From assembly GCA_028284395.1 (NCBI GenBank), contig JANQRV010000554.1, positions 1-56,944 of the forward strand: a stretch of DNA of 56,944 nucleotides. The letters are read 5' to 3'. A program made the position numbers and the translations under genes. The notes under the pieces were generated by a model that had not been told where the DNA came from, ran no database searches, and saw only the letters and a program-made list of their open reading frames with translations. Origin of the DNA: Saprospiraceae bacterium (GTDB lineage Bacteria; Bacteroidota; Bacteroidia; Chitinophagales; Saprospiraceae). Numbering within the stretch: position 1 is the stretch's first letter; each line of letters starts with the position of its first letter. Shown here in pieces: positions 35,139 through 46,900 of this stretch.

Positions 35139-35579
35139 ATGAATAGGTATAAACCTTTTTTGGGAACGGGATGGACTTTCCCTCCTACATTTACCAAGAC
35201 GGATCGCGGGATCAGAATGGTTTCGGACGAAGAAGACATTTGCGAAAGTTTAAGTATTCTTTTGTCTACCAGGCCCGGGGAAAGAATTATGCAGCCTGAC
35301 TACGGGTGCAATCTGGACTATTTGATGTTTGAACCGGTTAATGCCTCGACCCTTTCTTTTGTCGCTGGGCTGATTACGAATGCCATTTTGTATTACGAAC
35401 CCAGAATTAACCTGGACAAAGTTGATTTTGACTTGGAACAGATATACGAAGGCGTGATAAAAATTGAACTGGAATATACCATTATAAGCACAAATCGAAG
35501 ATTCAATCTTGTTTATCCATTCTATTTAGAAGAATCAGAAAATGTCTTAGAGGATTTGCGTGGAGGAAAAGTGAAATAA
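35139..35579 (+). CDS. gp25-like baseplate wedge protein (Afp9 type)
   Basis: A 146-residue gp25/GPW-family protein. Signature segments are IRMVSDEEDICESLSILLSTRPGERIMQPDYGC (read as SILLSTRPGERIMQPDYG) with the conserved RPGER motif near residue 50, then LDYLMFEP and the C-terminal strand IKIELEYTIISTNRRFNLVYPFYLE. It initiates sheath assembly at the baseplate. The gene follows the PAAR gene by 18 bp; PAAR and gp25 are swapped relative to afp, where gp25 comes first. Confidence 0.96.
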   Translation: MNRYKPFLGTGWTFPPTFTKTDRGIRMVSDEEDICESLSILLSTRPGERIMQPDYGCNLDYLMFEPVNASTLSFVAGLITNAILYYEPRINLDKVDFDLEQIYEGVIKIELEYTIISTNRRFNLVYPFYLEESENVLEDLRGGKVK

Positions 35580-35621
35580 TAGTAGGTAAAACGCTGATTC
35601 CGAAAGATAATACCAATACGC

Positions 35622-38600
35622 ATGAGTGAATGTATCAATACTAATAATCCTGGTTGTGGGGTAAAAAATCCGCTTATTCGTACAGGAACCAATCAAGACG
35701 AGAGGTTGCCCCTGACCTTGATTCCCGAAAACATCAAAATCGATGATCGTAAGACAGAGGATTTGTTATTGTATTTGTACAATTATGCCGGTCAACTGAA
35801 ATATTTTGATCTATCGAACCGACATAAAGGGTCTTGGCAGCCTTTTTTTGATTTTGACAAGGAAGGGTTTTTAATGTTGGAAGCCTCCCGAAATCTCTTG
35901 ATCGTAGAGAAGCAATATTTAGAATTAGTCGATCAGTATAATGAGAAATTGAGGAATTTCAATGATCAGGAAGAGCAAAGTCTCGAAAAAATACATCTGG
36001 TTCATTTCAGGAAAATCCTGAATTTTATTTTTCAAAAATTACTATATGAAATTAACACCGTTTATTTAAAGGTCCCGCAAGACCATCCCCTGGAAATTGA
36101 TCTTGAAAACTTTATAAAAGAGGAAATTGTAGGAGCAGTAATCAACAACCGGATTGAGAACGCACTAATCAAGCTAATAGGATTTGAAAAAGGGAACATT
36201 GCCAAAGGGGACGATGCCAAGAACTTAAACGATTATTCGGCCTATGTTTTTAACGAAAATTCCATTTCGGAAAATACAGAAGCCGAGGTTAATCAAGAAA
36301 TTATACGTAAAAGGATAAAAACCTGGGGGATCGACCAAATATGTTACGATTGCATTACTGCCGATACCACCATTGGCCACGAGGGCCTGGAGGAGCTGTT
36401 CCGCATCTTTTTTAAGGTCCTAACCCTGATTCAGGAGAAAGCGAAGTTTTATTTCGATCTGTCCTTGAATCAAAAACGAGCTCATCTCCCGCATATGACG
36501 ATGCTGCTCACCTTCATCCAACTTTTCAAAGAAGTACAGGGAGGACTCAATAATTTGACCTTAAGGCATTTAAAATACTACTACGAAAGAGTACTGTGTT
36601 TAAATCGCAAGAAGGGAAAATCCGATCAGGTCCATTTGGTCTTTGAATTGGCTAAAAACTTTGATAATCATGTTCTTCCCAAGGGATTGAGCGTTTTGGG
36701 AGGAAAAGATTCGAAGGGCAAAAACCTGGTATATCAGACACAGAATGAGCTGGTGGTCACTAAAGCTCAGATAGCGGAGGTCAAAACGGTCTTTGTAAAC
36801 GAAAAAGCATTTTCCAATAGTGAATACCTAAGGGTATATAACGCACCATTTGCCCAAAAACTGGACGGTTTTGAGGTGGATTTTGATAAACCGGAAAATG
36901 TTAAATGGAGTGCCTTAGGTAATATTTTTCATAGCCCTAATGTACGGATGCCAAATGCCGAAATAGGGTTTTCCATTGCTTCTCCCATTTTATTTCTTCG
37001 GGAAGGACACCGCCAATTAAAAATGATTTTTCAATTTGAAAAGTCTGTTTTACCTCAACATTTGATTCCGGAAGAGGGAGAGGAAATCGGGGAAACTTTT
37101 CGTGAAAAAGGGCAAAGAAGTGGATATTATGAGGGGAAATTCAAAGTAATGCTCAGCGTTGAGGAAGACTGGATGCCCTTAGTAGAACGCCCGGAAAATG
37201 CACTTTTGGAAGAGCTGGAGGAAGCACCCGGTTATTTTACGGTTCGCGTACTGGAAAACCCCAACAATCCGGATGTCGGGTTGGAAGATTACAGTAGTAT
37301 TGAGTTTGAATTCGAATTAGATAAAACGTTTCCTGCCCTTGCACCGTTTCCCGGGAAAGCTCCTGAAATTCCCTTCAATACAAAATGGCCAATGGTCAAA
37401 ATTGTATTGCAAAATGAGCATTCGGACAACAACTATAATGATCTCCAAAATAGTCTTTATCCCTATGCAATACTAAGAGACATCCCAGTTATTGATTGCC
37501 GGATTGATGTAGATGTAAAAGATGTCCGAAATCTGGTTCTCCACAATGACATATCTGTCCTCGACCCCAATAAGGAATTTTTTCCTTTTGGCCCACTTCC
37601 CAATACCGGTCACCCAGGTGCTAAAGGCAGCAGTCTGTTCATTGGCAGTCAGGAAGTATTCTCCAAAAAAATTGATCACTTCAACATCAATATCGAATGG
37701 GGGGATTTGCCCAAAACACCGCCGGAATCAGTTACTTCGACGGGTCTGGATGCTTTTGAATATTATTACAAAGAATATCAACAAGCATTGAATTTAGGCC
37801 AAATCAGGCCAAGAAGAGAGGTTGCTGCCCCTGATGACGAGCATGCCATCGCACCTAAGAATAAGGATTTTAAGGTAAAACCTTATCTTTTGAGAGGGAA
37901 AAACTATGAATTGCTCGGAGCTTCCGGTTTTGTCGAAAATGAAATAGAACTATTTGTAGAGCCCGGCTCGAACGAACTTCAAGCACAAAGAAAAATCGAA
38001 TTTGGTTCGGGGCGATTCAATCTCGAAGAATTCGACAGGAATCCGGCACTCATTTTTGAAGACAACTTCCATCCGTCAAACTCCACCGCAGGTTTTCTAA
38101 AATTGGAATTGACAGGAGGGGATTTCCTGCATGCTTCCTACAACAAAGTTCTGGCAAAAATATCTCATCACAATGCCAAAGCAGACTTTAGAGAGGAATC
38201 TAATCTAACCCCCATTGAATTTCCAAATGAACCTTTCATTCCTACGATTAAATCGCTGAGTTTAGATTATAAATCTACCCAAAGACTTCAATTATCAGGT
38301 TTTGGCGCCTTTAAGCAATCAACAGGGGGGGTCGAGGAATTATACCATTTAACTCCTTTTGGGCACAAAAAGATGGATGTATTTTTCGAAACCAACGCCC
38401 AAAACAAAGAGGGGATTGCTTTCCTACCTCCATTTAAACAACCTTACTTATCGATACCGACAAATATTAACCCGCTCACCATAAAAACCAGGATCTGTGA
38501 AGTCGAGTCGAATCAAGAAGGAGAAAACGGCACTTTCTCGCTGGGTGAAAACCCTCCGTCGGCTGCCAATACTTTAATTCCTGATCTGGTCACTAAAAAG

Positions 38601-40013
38601 AGTAACCTGGATGGGCTAACCAAAGGATTTAAGCCTAAAGACATTAAAGTGTTGCTCGACAAAGTACGGGAACCACTGGCAGATGGGAATCTTTACCTTG
38701 GCATTAAAGACCTCAAACCACAAGAAAGCGTGTCCATATTCTTCCAGGTTGTTGAAGGCTCCGGTAATAATGAATACGCTCCTCCCGGCATAAAATGGTC
38801 CTTTTTGCAGGATAATGAGTGGGTCGAGTTTACCCCTAATCAAATATTGGCCAATACGACAAACCCTGATCCCGGTTCAAATTACAGTTTGCTGAAATCG
38901 GGAATTGTAAAATTTATGATTCCCAAAGACATCAGCAATAAAAACACGACCATCCTGAACCCTGCCTTTCATTGGGTAAGAGCTTCGACCATTCCTTCCA
39001 ATGTGCCATCGGAGTTGCTGGAAAGTCCCGCTGCATTGCCTTATTTGGTGTCTATTCGTACCCAGGCGGTTACTGCTATTTTCGTTGACCAGGATAATAG
39101 CCTGGATCATTTGACAACAGCGCTACCCGCAAATACCATCTCCAAGTTGGCGATCAGCAGGTCGGCCATCAAAAAGGTAGAACAACCTTATTCCTCGTTT
39201 GGGGGGAGAGTTTTAGAAGAAGATAGGGAGTACTTTAAAAGGGTACAGGAACACTTGCGTCACAAAGGGCGGGGAATAAATGCCTGGGATGTGGAACGCA
39301 TCATTTTGGAAGAATTTCCCGGGATCTTTAAAGTAAAGTGCCTGAACCACAGTTCCTATAAATCAGAAATCCATCCGGGACATATTACCGTCGGAGTGAT
39401 ACCCAACATCCGAAACAATAACAATATAAACCCGCTTGAACCAAGAGTCCATTTAGGTGAACTCTTAAGAATTGAACGATTTTTAAGGACTACGACCAAT
39501 TTGTTTGTCGCTTGCAATCAAAAACTGAAGGTCATCAACCCTTCTTACGAAGAGATTAGAGTGGTATGTGAAGTGATATTCAAACCTGGGAAAGATGTAG
39601 CCTACTATCAAGCTAGATTGAATGAGGATATTAAGCGATTTTTAGCACCCTGGGGATACCTGGAAGAGTTGGAAAACTTAACCACCTTACCTGAAATTGC
39701 CTTTGGTAATCATGTACACCGTTCTCACGTCATGAATTTTGTCGAAGAACGTGAGTACATCCATGCCATCACAAGGTTCGCTCTGTTGCACTATGATCGC
39801 TTTGGAAAGCTGGTCCCCTATTACGATACAGAAGGCAAGCAACTGGCGCCCGAACACCTGGAGGAAGTAATTTCAACTACGTCTTTATCAGTTTTAACTT
39901 CCTATCAAAAGAGGAATGAAGGAGAGACTATAAATTATGCCTATGACCACATCATATTGACTAAGACAACAGCAAATCTTGCGTCCGTAAATAACAACTG
40001 TGGTAGCTGTTGA
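35622..40013 (+). CDS. Large baseplate J-like wedge protein (Afp11/gp6 type)
   Basis: A 1463-residue protein. The C-terminal part matches the gp6/baseplate J family: SFGGRVLEEDREYFKRVQEH (from about residue 1190), HKGRGINAWDVERIILEEFPGIFKVKCL, then a strand-rich end with ELLRIERFLRTTTNLFVAC. The N-terminal 1100 residues combine an early helical part (about 30-340) and a long beta-rich part with many VLENPNNPDVGLEDY-type loops. Much longer than phage gp6; Bacteroidota Afp11 relatives are similarly large. With Afp12 it forms the baseplate wedges around the hub. The N-terminus contains several Cys (CINTNNPGCG) and the C-terminus ends NNCGSC. Confidence 0.9.
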   Translation: MSECINTNNPGCGVKNPLIRTGTNQDERLPLTLIPENIKIDDRKTEDLLLYLYNYAGQLKYFDLSNRHKGSWQPFFDFDKEGFLMLEASRNLLIVEKQYLELVDQYNEKLRNFNDQEEQSLEKIHLVHFRKILNFIFQKLLYEINTVYLKVPQDHPLEIDLENFIKEEIVGAVINNRIENALIKLIGFEKGNIAKGDDAKNLNDYSAYVFNENSISENTEAEVNQEIIRKRIKTWGIDQICYDCITADTTIGHEGLEELFRIFFKVLTLIQEKAKFYFDLSLNQKRAHLPHMTMLLTFIQLFKEVQGGLNNLTLRHLKYYYERVLCLNRKKGKSDQVHLVFELAKNFDNHVLPKGLSVLGGKDSKGKNLVYQTQNELVVTKAQIAEVKTVFVNEKAFSNSEYLRVYNAPFAQKLDGFEVDFDKPENVKWSALGNIFHSPNVRMPNAEIGFSIASPILFLREGHRQLKMIFQFEKSVLPQHLIPEEGEEIGETFREKGQRSGYYEGKFKVMLSVEEDWMPLVERPENALLEELEEAPGYFTVRVLENPNNPDVGLEDYSSIEFEFELDKTFPALAPFPGKAPEIPFNTKWPMVKIVLQNEHSDNNYNDLQNSLYPYAILRDIPVIDCRIDVDVKDVRNLVLHNDISVLDPNKEFFPFGPLPNTGHPGAKGSSLFIGSQEVFSKKIDHFNINIEWGDLPKTPPESVTSTGLDAFEYYYKEYQQALNLGQIRPRREVAAPDDEHAIAPKNKDFKVKPYLLRGKNYELLGASGFVENEIELFVEPGSNELQAQRKIEFGSGRFNLEEFDRNPALIFEDNFHPSNSTAGFLKLELTGGDFLHASYNKVLAKISHHNAKADFREESNLTPIEFPNEPFIPTIKSLSLDYKSTQRLQLSGFGAFKQSTGGVEELYHLTPFGHKKMDVFFETNAQNKEGIAFLPPFKQPYLSIPTNINPLTIKTRICEVESNQEGENGTFSLGENPPSAANTLIPDLVTKKSNLDGLTKGFKPKDIKVLLDKVREPLADGNLYLGIKDLKPQESVSIFFQVVEGSGNNEYAPPGIKWSFLQDNEWVEFTPNQILANTTNPDPGSNYSLLKSGIVKFMIPKDISNKNTTILNPAFHWVRASTIPSNVPSELLESPAALPYLVSIRTQAVTAIFVDQDNSLDHLTTALPANTISKLAISRSAIKKVEQPYSSFGGRVLEEDREYFKRVQEHLRHKGRGINAWDVERIILEEFPGIFKVKCLNHSSYKSEIHPGHITVGVIPNIRNNNNINPLEPRVHLGELLRIERFLRTTTNLFVACNQKLKVINPSYEEIRVVCEVIFKPGKDVAYYQARLNEDIKRFLAPWGYLEELENLTTLPEIAFGNHVHRSHVMNFVEEREYIHAITRFALLHYDRFGKLVPYYDTEGKQLAPEHLEEVISTTSLSVLTSYQKRNEGETINYAYDHIILTKTTANLASVNNNCGSC

Positions 40014-40026
40014 AAAAAATATTCAA

Positions 40027-43000
40027 ATGATCGATACACCAACCATATCGAAAAATCCGCCTAAAGAACCTGGACTGAACTGGCTGGAGCTCAGAAAAAT
40101 GGCGATCCTTCAGTTAGAAAACCTGGGCAGTGATGTATGGACAGATTTTAATCTCCATGATCCCGGTATCACCATTATTGAGGTGCTATGCTATGCCCTT
40201 ACGGATTTGAGTTACCGGACGCATTTTCCGATGGAAGATTTACTACACCGCGGGGAAGGCGCCAAAAAGGACTTTTTTACTCCCAGGGAGATTCTGAACA
40301 GCATGCCGGTCACTCCGGATGATTACCGGAAATTGATCATTGACTGTTTTGTGGATCTGACCGATGAAATGAAATCGGATAACCCCGACCTAGATCTGTG
40401 TTTTGAACAAACTTCGCAGCAAGACCGAAGAGTCATTAAAAATGCCTGGGTTTCCAAGGGATGCGTGGACGATCCTCCCATATACCAACATAACGAATAC
40501 GAGTTTTCCAGAGATGTGGTGGATAAAATCGCTGATTTTGCAGCCAATATGTTAATTCGAAATGAGATTCATGAGAAAGCCATTTTTCAGGAATTGGTGG
40601 AGAACCTCGATGATTTTATGCAATGTATTGAGGCCGAAATTGAGAATGGGGATGATAACGATGGCCTCAAGAAAAGACTAAAGAGAGTCCTATACTTATT
40701 ATTAGACGATATAGAATTCACGAATATTTTACGGCTGAACTTAATTCCCCGGGAGAGCAGCGGCAGTACGGATACCGTACAGTACATGTTTAACCTGGAT
40801 GAAATTAAAGAGTTAATCAATCTATATGTAGATAGCATATTTGGAGGAAATTTAAGTGAAAAAGAGTTGTGGAGGATCGAAAAAGAAATATTTAAGGGCA
40901 GCTATCTGTCTTATGATGCTCCAAAAACCGATCCGATATCGAAAAGAGAAGACTCTTTTGGAGATGTCACGCTAGACATCTCGTTTAATGACGAAAATTT
41001 AGTGAAAGAAGGGGTAGAGCCCGAGTTTTGTCCGCTGGACATTCAGGGGTTGAATCGCATTCAACTTGAATTAGTAGAAGATGTTAACCCGCTTGATATT
41101 GATGCGGTCGACAAGATAAAGGAGAAGGTTCGGGAAAAACTGAATGCCCACCGGGCACTTGGAGAAGATTTTTTGGAGATAGAAATTGTGAAAGTGCAAA
41201 ATATTGGGATTTGCGCAGAGGTGGAAGTTGATGAATCAAGAGAAATGGAGGAAATCGAAGCGCAAATATATTTTGATGTCCAGGCCTTTCTTACCCCAAT
41301 TGTTAATTTTTATAGTTATGAGGAATTAAAAGCCAAAAAGAAATCCTGTGAGTCCATTTTTAACGGTCCTTTTTTAGATCATGGCTTTCTACTAACGGAA
41401 GAACTCGGAAGCCCTGAACTTCCATCGGTAGTCAATAAGTCTGATTTACTGCAGGTGATGATGGATATACCCGGTATCATCGCCGTTCGAACACTGAAAT
41501 TATATACTTGTAAGGGAGGCGAAATGCAGGAGGACAATGTTCAAAATTGGCAACTGAATATCCCCCCAAACCACAAGGCACAATTAGATTTGGATTGTTG
41601 CGAGGTCAAATTCAAGATCGGGAACCAATTTAGACTATCTAAGCAGTCAACAGTCAAATCAAGATTAGCCTTGATCAAAAAGCTTGCCGATAAACCAGCG
41701 CCTGGTTCTATTGAGCAATTACCGTTGAGTACCGGAAGCTTTAGAAATATTGATCAGTATTTTACCATTCAAAACTTATTCCCGGAAACTTATTATATCG
41801 GTAGAACCGGCACCCCAAGTACTGCTACCAATATGCGGAAGGCTCAAGCAAAACAGCTAAGAGCATTCTTATTGTTTTTTGACCAGTTGCTGGCTAACTA
41901 CCTGGCGCAACTCGGTCAGGTTAAGAATCTATTGTCCGTTTCTCAGGATTTAAGTTTGGGAACCTACTTCGATAAAGTTCTTAGCCCGGCGGAAGTTCCG
42001 GGAGTCGATGAATTATACTACCGTTTGGAAAAAGTGGAATTCTTTGCAAGCGAGGGATTGGATCCTGAATTCAAAGAAAAACTTGCCCATTACATCAAAG
42101 AAGAAATCGGAATTGAAAACATCGTAGTAGGTAAGGGAAACCAGTTGGGTATCCTGACGGATGACGAAGACAAGTTTTGGTTTAATGAAGATTTCAATCA
42201 GTCCATCAAGAATCATTACCTGAATTTAATAGAAGATAATGAAGATTTGGTTATTAGAAGTATCCGTTTTGGAGCCGCTTTCCAATATATTTTCTTTGGA
42301 CGTGAAAAAGGAGTTTATTTCCCCAGTGATGCATTTCCCCGGAATATCCTGGATGCCATGTATGAGATCGAAGAAAGTGGCCAACATGTTGTTGACGTCC
42401 ATTGGAGATCAGAAGATACTTACCTTATTATCACCGATGCCGAACATTCCAATTGGAGACAAAAAAACCTGCCACAGGAAGTAAGAGAGAAGCTAAATGA
42501 ATTGGCCGAAAATGAGAGCGCAGTAGAACACATCGCCATCGATAAGAATAACAACTATTTGTTGATCTCAAATGACGATGGAAAGTACTGGTATAGCGGA
42601 CAGATTAACCTCTCTTTAGAGACAGCGTTGAAGGATTACTTTGAAAGAGATAAGAAAATTGTCCAATTAGCCTTTGATGAGCAGGATGGATTTATTGTTT
42701 TAGCAGCGCGGGAAAGCAAAGCCCCCGAGATCGAGGATAAGTTCTCGAAAAATGTCCGTAAGAATGAGATTTTAGATCATTTACTGGCTCGGTTTGGGGA
42801 ACAGTTTTCAGATTATGCCATCGCAGTGTTCAACGCTTCAACCTCAGAAGAAGAGCAAACCCAAACTAAAAAAATTGAGGCCATTCTGGACGAAAAAATC
42901 CGCTTACTGGAGTCCATTCCCAAAATAAGTGGAGAACGTGGAAGAGGATACAACTACCAAGGACGTATTGACGGATTGCCGGATGTTTGGGACTCTTCGA

Positions 43001-43914
43001 ATGTAGCAGGTATCAAACATCGGATTTGCAGGTATCTGGGTTGGAAAAGCTCCGATCGGACGACTTTATCCTGTATGCCAACCTACAAGGTAAAAATTAC
43101 CGGTCAGCCCTCAACGGGAAGAGTCCGGTATTACTCCATCAAAATGGTGGGGACTTCACCCAATGAAGATCTATTAATTGGAATTGACAGATACGCCAAT
43201 AAAAACGATGCGCAAAAAGCGGGTAAAGACATCTTTACTCAGGCCTTGAATTTCAGGAGGTATAGTTACAAAGTCGGGGATCGTGAATATAAGGATATTG
43301 AGCAAATCAACATTGCAGACAATAGAGAAGAAATTAAACTCTTGCTTCGAAACCATGACGGTGTCTTAATCGCAGAAAGCGGTTATTTAAACAAAACGGG
43401 CGTGCAAAAACGCTACCACCGAATTAAAGAGCTTGCTTTCCCTGATGGAGGGTTGGATCCGGGATTCCATATTTTAGAACATGTCCTTCTTCGTCCGGAT
43501 GGTCACACTTCCTATGAATTATTGCAGCCATTTAAGGTCAATTGCAATTGCACTGCCAATGACCCCTATTCATTCTGGATCACGGTGATGGCCCCTGGTG
43601 CTCAGGAAGTATTTGAAAAAAGCCAAAGATACTTTTTTGAACAAATCGTCAGGCGGGAGCTGCCCAGTCATATTGGGGTGAGGTTTCTGTATCTGGACAA
43701 TGAGCAAATGTATGAGTTTGAAGCATCGTATCAATCCTGGCTAACCGAAAAGGCGAAAGAAAGACCAAATGACCGCATCCTGGTTAACCATCAAAACAAT
43801 TTAGTTCGCTTTCTAAACAATCTTAAAGACGACTGCGAAAACCCGGATGAACTGGGCAGAACCGATTTGTCCTGTCTTCAAGCGCTTCGGGAGCCAAAAC
43901 AGAGTTTAGGGTAA
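40027..43914 (+). CDS. Afp12-like baseplate wedge protein with propeller-like insert
   Basis: A protein of about 1295 residues from ATG 40027. A GTG at 40000 also opens the frame but overlaps the previous gene by 14 bp, and the family start follows the ATG. The N-terminal block LGSDVWTDFNLHDPGITIIEVLCYALTDLSYRT (about 30-62, in pieces) is characteristic of this Bacteroidota wedge family. The central part includes an insert at about 678-900 with four to five repeats of about 46 residues (IENIVVGKGNQLGILTDDED, HWRSEDTYLIITDAEHSNW, IAIDKNNNYLLISNDDGKYW). The rest continues with the conserved QAKQLRAFLLFFDQLLANYL and a C-terminal HVLLRPDGHT block. The repeat family recurs in the next gene. Confidence 0.85.
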   Translation: MIDTPTISKNPPKEPGLNWLELRKMAILQLENLGSDVWTDFNLHDPGITIIEVLCYALTDLSYRTHFPMEDLLHRGEGAKKDFFTPREILNSMPVTPDDYRKLIIDCFVDLTDEMKSDNPDLDLCFEQTSQQDRRVIKNAWVSKGCVDDPPIYQHNEYEFSRDVVDKIADFAANMLIRNEIHEKAIFQELVENLDDFMQCIEAEIENGDDNDGLKKRLKRVLYLLLDDIEFTNILRLNLIPRESSGSTDTVQYMFNLDEIKELINLYVDSIFGGNLSEKELWRIEKEIFKGSYLSYDAPKTDPISKREDSFGDVTLDISFNDENLVKEGVEPEFCPLDIQGLNRIQLELVEDVNPLDIDAVDKIKEKVREKLNAHRALGEDFLEIEIVKVQNIGICAEVEVDESREMEEIEAQIYFDVQAFLTPIVNFYSYEELKAKKKSCESIFNGPFLDHGFLLTEELGSPELPSVVNKSDLLQVMMDIPGIIAVRTLKLYTCKGGEMQEDNVQNWQLNIPPNHKAQLDLDCCEVKFKIGNQFRLSKQSTVKSRLALIKKLADKPAPGSIEQLPLSTGSFRNIDQYFTIQNLFPETYYIGRTGTPSTATNMRKAQAKQLRAFLLFFDQLLANYLAQLGQVKNLLSVSQDLSLGTYFDKVLSPAEVPGVDELYYRLEKVEFFASEGLDPEFKEKLAHYIKEEIGIENIVVGKGNQLGILTDDEDKFWFNEDFNQSIKNHYLNLIEDNEDLVIRSIRFGAAFQYIFFGREKGVYFPSDAFPRNILDAMYEIEESGQHVVDVHWRSEDTYLIITDAEHSNWRQKNLPQEVREKLNELAENESAVEHIAIDKNNNYLLISNDDGKYWYSGQINLSLETALKDYFERDKKIVQLAFDEQDGFIVLAARESKAPEIEDKFSKNVRKNEILDHLLARFGEQFSDYAIAVFNASTSEEEQTQTKKIEAILDEKIRLLESIPKISGERGRGYNYQGRIDGLPDVWDSSNVAGIKHRICRYLGWKSSDRTTLSCMPTYKVKITGQPSTGRVRYYSIKMVGTSPNEDLLIGIDRYANKNDAQKAGKDIFTQALNFRRYSYKVGDREYKDIEQINIADNREEIKLLLRNHDGVLIAESGYLNKTGVQKRYHRIKELAFPDGGLDPGFHILEHVLLRPDGHTSYELLQPFKVNCNCTANDPYSFWITVMAPGAQEVFEKSQRYFFEQIVRRELPSHIGVRFLYLDNEQMYEFEASYQSWLTEKAKERPNDRILVNHQNNLVRFLNNLKDDCENPDELGRTDLSCLQALREPKQSLG

Positions 43915-43950
43915 TATAATTTTCAGCAAAAAGTATTAAAACGTTGTTAT

Positions 43951-46900
43951 ATGAGCTGTCCAGACAAAAATAAGTCCAACCTTGAGAAAAGTCCCGCATC
44001 TAAGGGAGTGTCCTTTGATCACAGCTCAGATTCTAAGGATTGCTCAGGCGGAGAAGGTGCTCCGGATGTCACTAATGTTGAAGGACCCTTGAGTGAACAG
44101 GAAAGGACCGATGTTATCAGTAGATCGTCCATTCCGATATTAATCGGTAAAGGTATTGTGGAAGGTTTTTCCTTTACTACCGATGAGTCCTGCCATATCA
44201 ATTTGACACCGGGAACGGCAGTCACATCGGATGGGCAATTGCTGATACAGCATGATGCCAAACAATTCCGTTATTACAACCTATTTTTAAATCCGAACGC
44301 CAATGATGGATCCTCCCTCGAAGATGGTGCATCTGAATTTGCCAGAAAGTATTTTTTGGAGGGAGGGGCAAAAGGTCAATCTCTGCTGACCAAGTCTCAC
44401 GTTATTTTCCGGCTGTATGAAAATCCGACTGACGCCGCCGGGCTTCGTGGATTAAAAGAAAATACTTCTATCGTTGATGACTCCAATGAAGAGGTTTTAG
44501 ATGCTTCTTTTTTTGCTGAACAATCAACCATCGGTGATCAAAACATCCAAGATTTAGACCATTGGGTTTTAGCCTTGTTTTTTGATACCTCGACTAAAGA
44601 AATAATCCCCTTGTTGATCAATCACCAGGATGCTTTTCAGATGATTCAACAGAGTGGGGCTTTGGCAAAAAGCAACTTGTTTGTCGAACAGGAAGATGAG
44701 CCCATAGGGCTGCCTGCCCTTTTTAGTGGGAAGGAACGGTTGTCACAAGGGGAAGCCTTTAATTTCTACAACCGGGGTAAAGCGTTGAATAAAGTTTCAG
44801 TTCGGCGTTTTGGCTACGGCAGTTTTGAAAAATTGCCTTTAGAGGACACCCTGTTTCCTCAACTACCGGCCTCTGAAGATATTATTGACCCCAAATCACA
44901 GATTCCCTATTTGCGGATTTTTCAGGAATACCAACGCATTGTCGATTATGCATTGATTGATTTGAGGGATGGGTTGGAAAGTTTACACGAGAGCTACCGG
45001 GACCAATTAGGAGTAGACCGGATCAATACGGTGGATGCTTACCTAAAACTGTTCTTTAGAAGATATGCAGATTACAAGGAGCGTACAAAAGCAGAAATCA
45101 AACCAATCGACAAGGTTTTTTTAGGGCCTGATAATCACTTTGTGATCCTTCGGTTAGATGGGAATATCAATTTCGATCACGGCTTTCCCGGAGTTCTCCA
45201 AAACGCAATTCTGAATTTTAGCCGGTCAGTTAGTAGGATTCAGGACCTGTATATCGGCCCGAAAAAGGAACTGTTTATCATCGGAGAAACCGAGCAAGGC
45301 CAACAACTGATCCATTACAACATCAGATTGCCCAAAAAGCTCCGAATGCTGCTGGACATCTTCAAAACCTTTCAATCGACAACCATCAAACAACTGGTTT
45401 TGTGGCCGGACAGGTCCTGGATGCTAATAACGGAAGGATCGTTTGGGGAGATCATTAATGCATTTGGAGACAGTATTGTAAAAGGGATCCCATTGAAAAA
45501 TCTAGTGGAATCTACAGGTATAGTGATAGATCGAATCATCTTAGAAGAATCCGGAGAGGTATGTGGTATGGCGGTTTACTGCAAGGAGGGCAATTCCAGG
45601 GTAGTAAAAATTGGAAGAGTCATTTCTAGTTTTGGGCAAACTGTCTTTAGCAACCCCGCAAGAGAATACGTCAAAAGTTTCTATATGAAACAACTGGAAG
45701 TATTGTATCGGGATCTTTCCACTCAGTTTGAATCAGTAGTACTGGGATTGGGAGGGCAGGCAAGTATCCTATATAGAGGAGAATCGGATGAATTAAAACT
45801 GCATAGCTTCCCGGTCGATGATCAAAATAAAACGACTGAGATTCCCAAGATAGTGAAATCGAGGTTAAACCATTTGTTCGATCAAAACAAGAATATACGA
45901 CAAGTTGCCATCGGAACTTCTGCCAAATATGTCATCCTGGCAGATGATATAACAGGGTTCTGGTACAGCGGGAATATTTCCTCCGAATTGAAGGAAGACC
46001 TATTCCGGTTAACTGGAAATGGGCCCATAAGTATTCAATATTTATATGCATTTGTAAAAAACCTAACGGATACTTTTAACGAATTACTATCCGAGTTATC
46101 CAAACTTGAATTAGAAAACATTGATCAGGCGGGCTTTTCCAATCACGTTTTTCTTGGAAAAGTACAGGAAAAGGTCTCTTTTGAAAAGTCTATCTTTCGC
46201 CAGTATTTCAAACAGCCTCCCATCTATAATGACGATGCTGATGATTTAAATCGGGTAAGATTCTTGCATTGGAGGTTGGTGGCTTTGATCAATGCCTTTT
46301 CCATTCCTGATGCCAACTACGATAAAAATACGGAGATTGACAATCCTTTCTATCAATCCTTTAGGGATGTTTTAAGAGAAAGAGTGGAAGTTTTTCCCAA
46401 AACTCATGAATTTATCGATCTAAAAATCACCCCAAGTGCCGCCCTCACACGGCCATTGGGACAGCAGGCCATCCCTTTTTACTATCCATTGTCAAACAGT
46501 GAAATATCCCCTCACCGAAATTGGGATTATGAATCGCATAAAACCAACCAGGAAGACCATATTCTTTCTTATCATGCCAGCTTTAGAGAGAGTAGTTATA
46601 CCCAGTTACCTCAGGTAGTCCATCCCTTTGCCTATCAGATTGAAGATTTCGATTTTTACCGGATTGAAGGAGTATTGGGTAAATACCTGTATCCGACCGC
46701 CGCTGAAAATGGTGTTCAGAAGATTGGCGTTTTACCGCAATTGTTAAGTATGCGCAATCGCTATAACCTCTCCTTTGACATCCTTAAGATTCCATTGTCT
46801 AAGTTCATCGAACTTTATAATTACTTACTATACAGGAAGAAGGATCATACGGGTTTCGAACCGCAATTCCTGGATCAAAGACTGGCATCTCCGGAGTATG

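Noticed and set aside
40000..40026. GTG start of the Afp12-like gene
   Set aside because: It would overlap the previous gene by 14 bp and add nine residues unlike the family; ATG 40027 is more likely.
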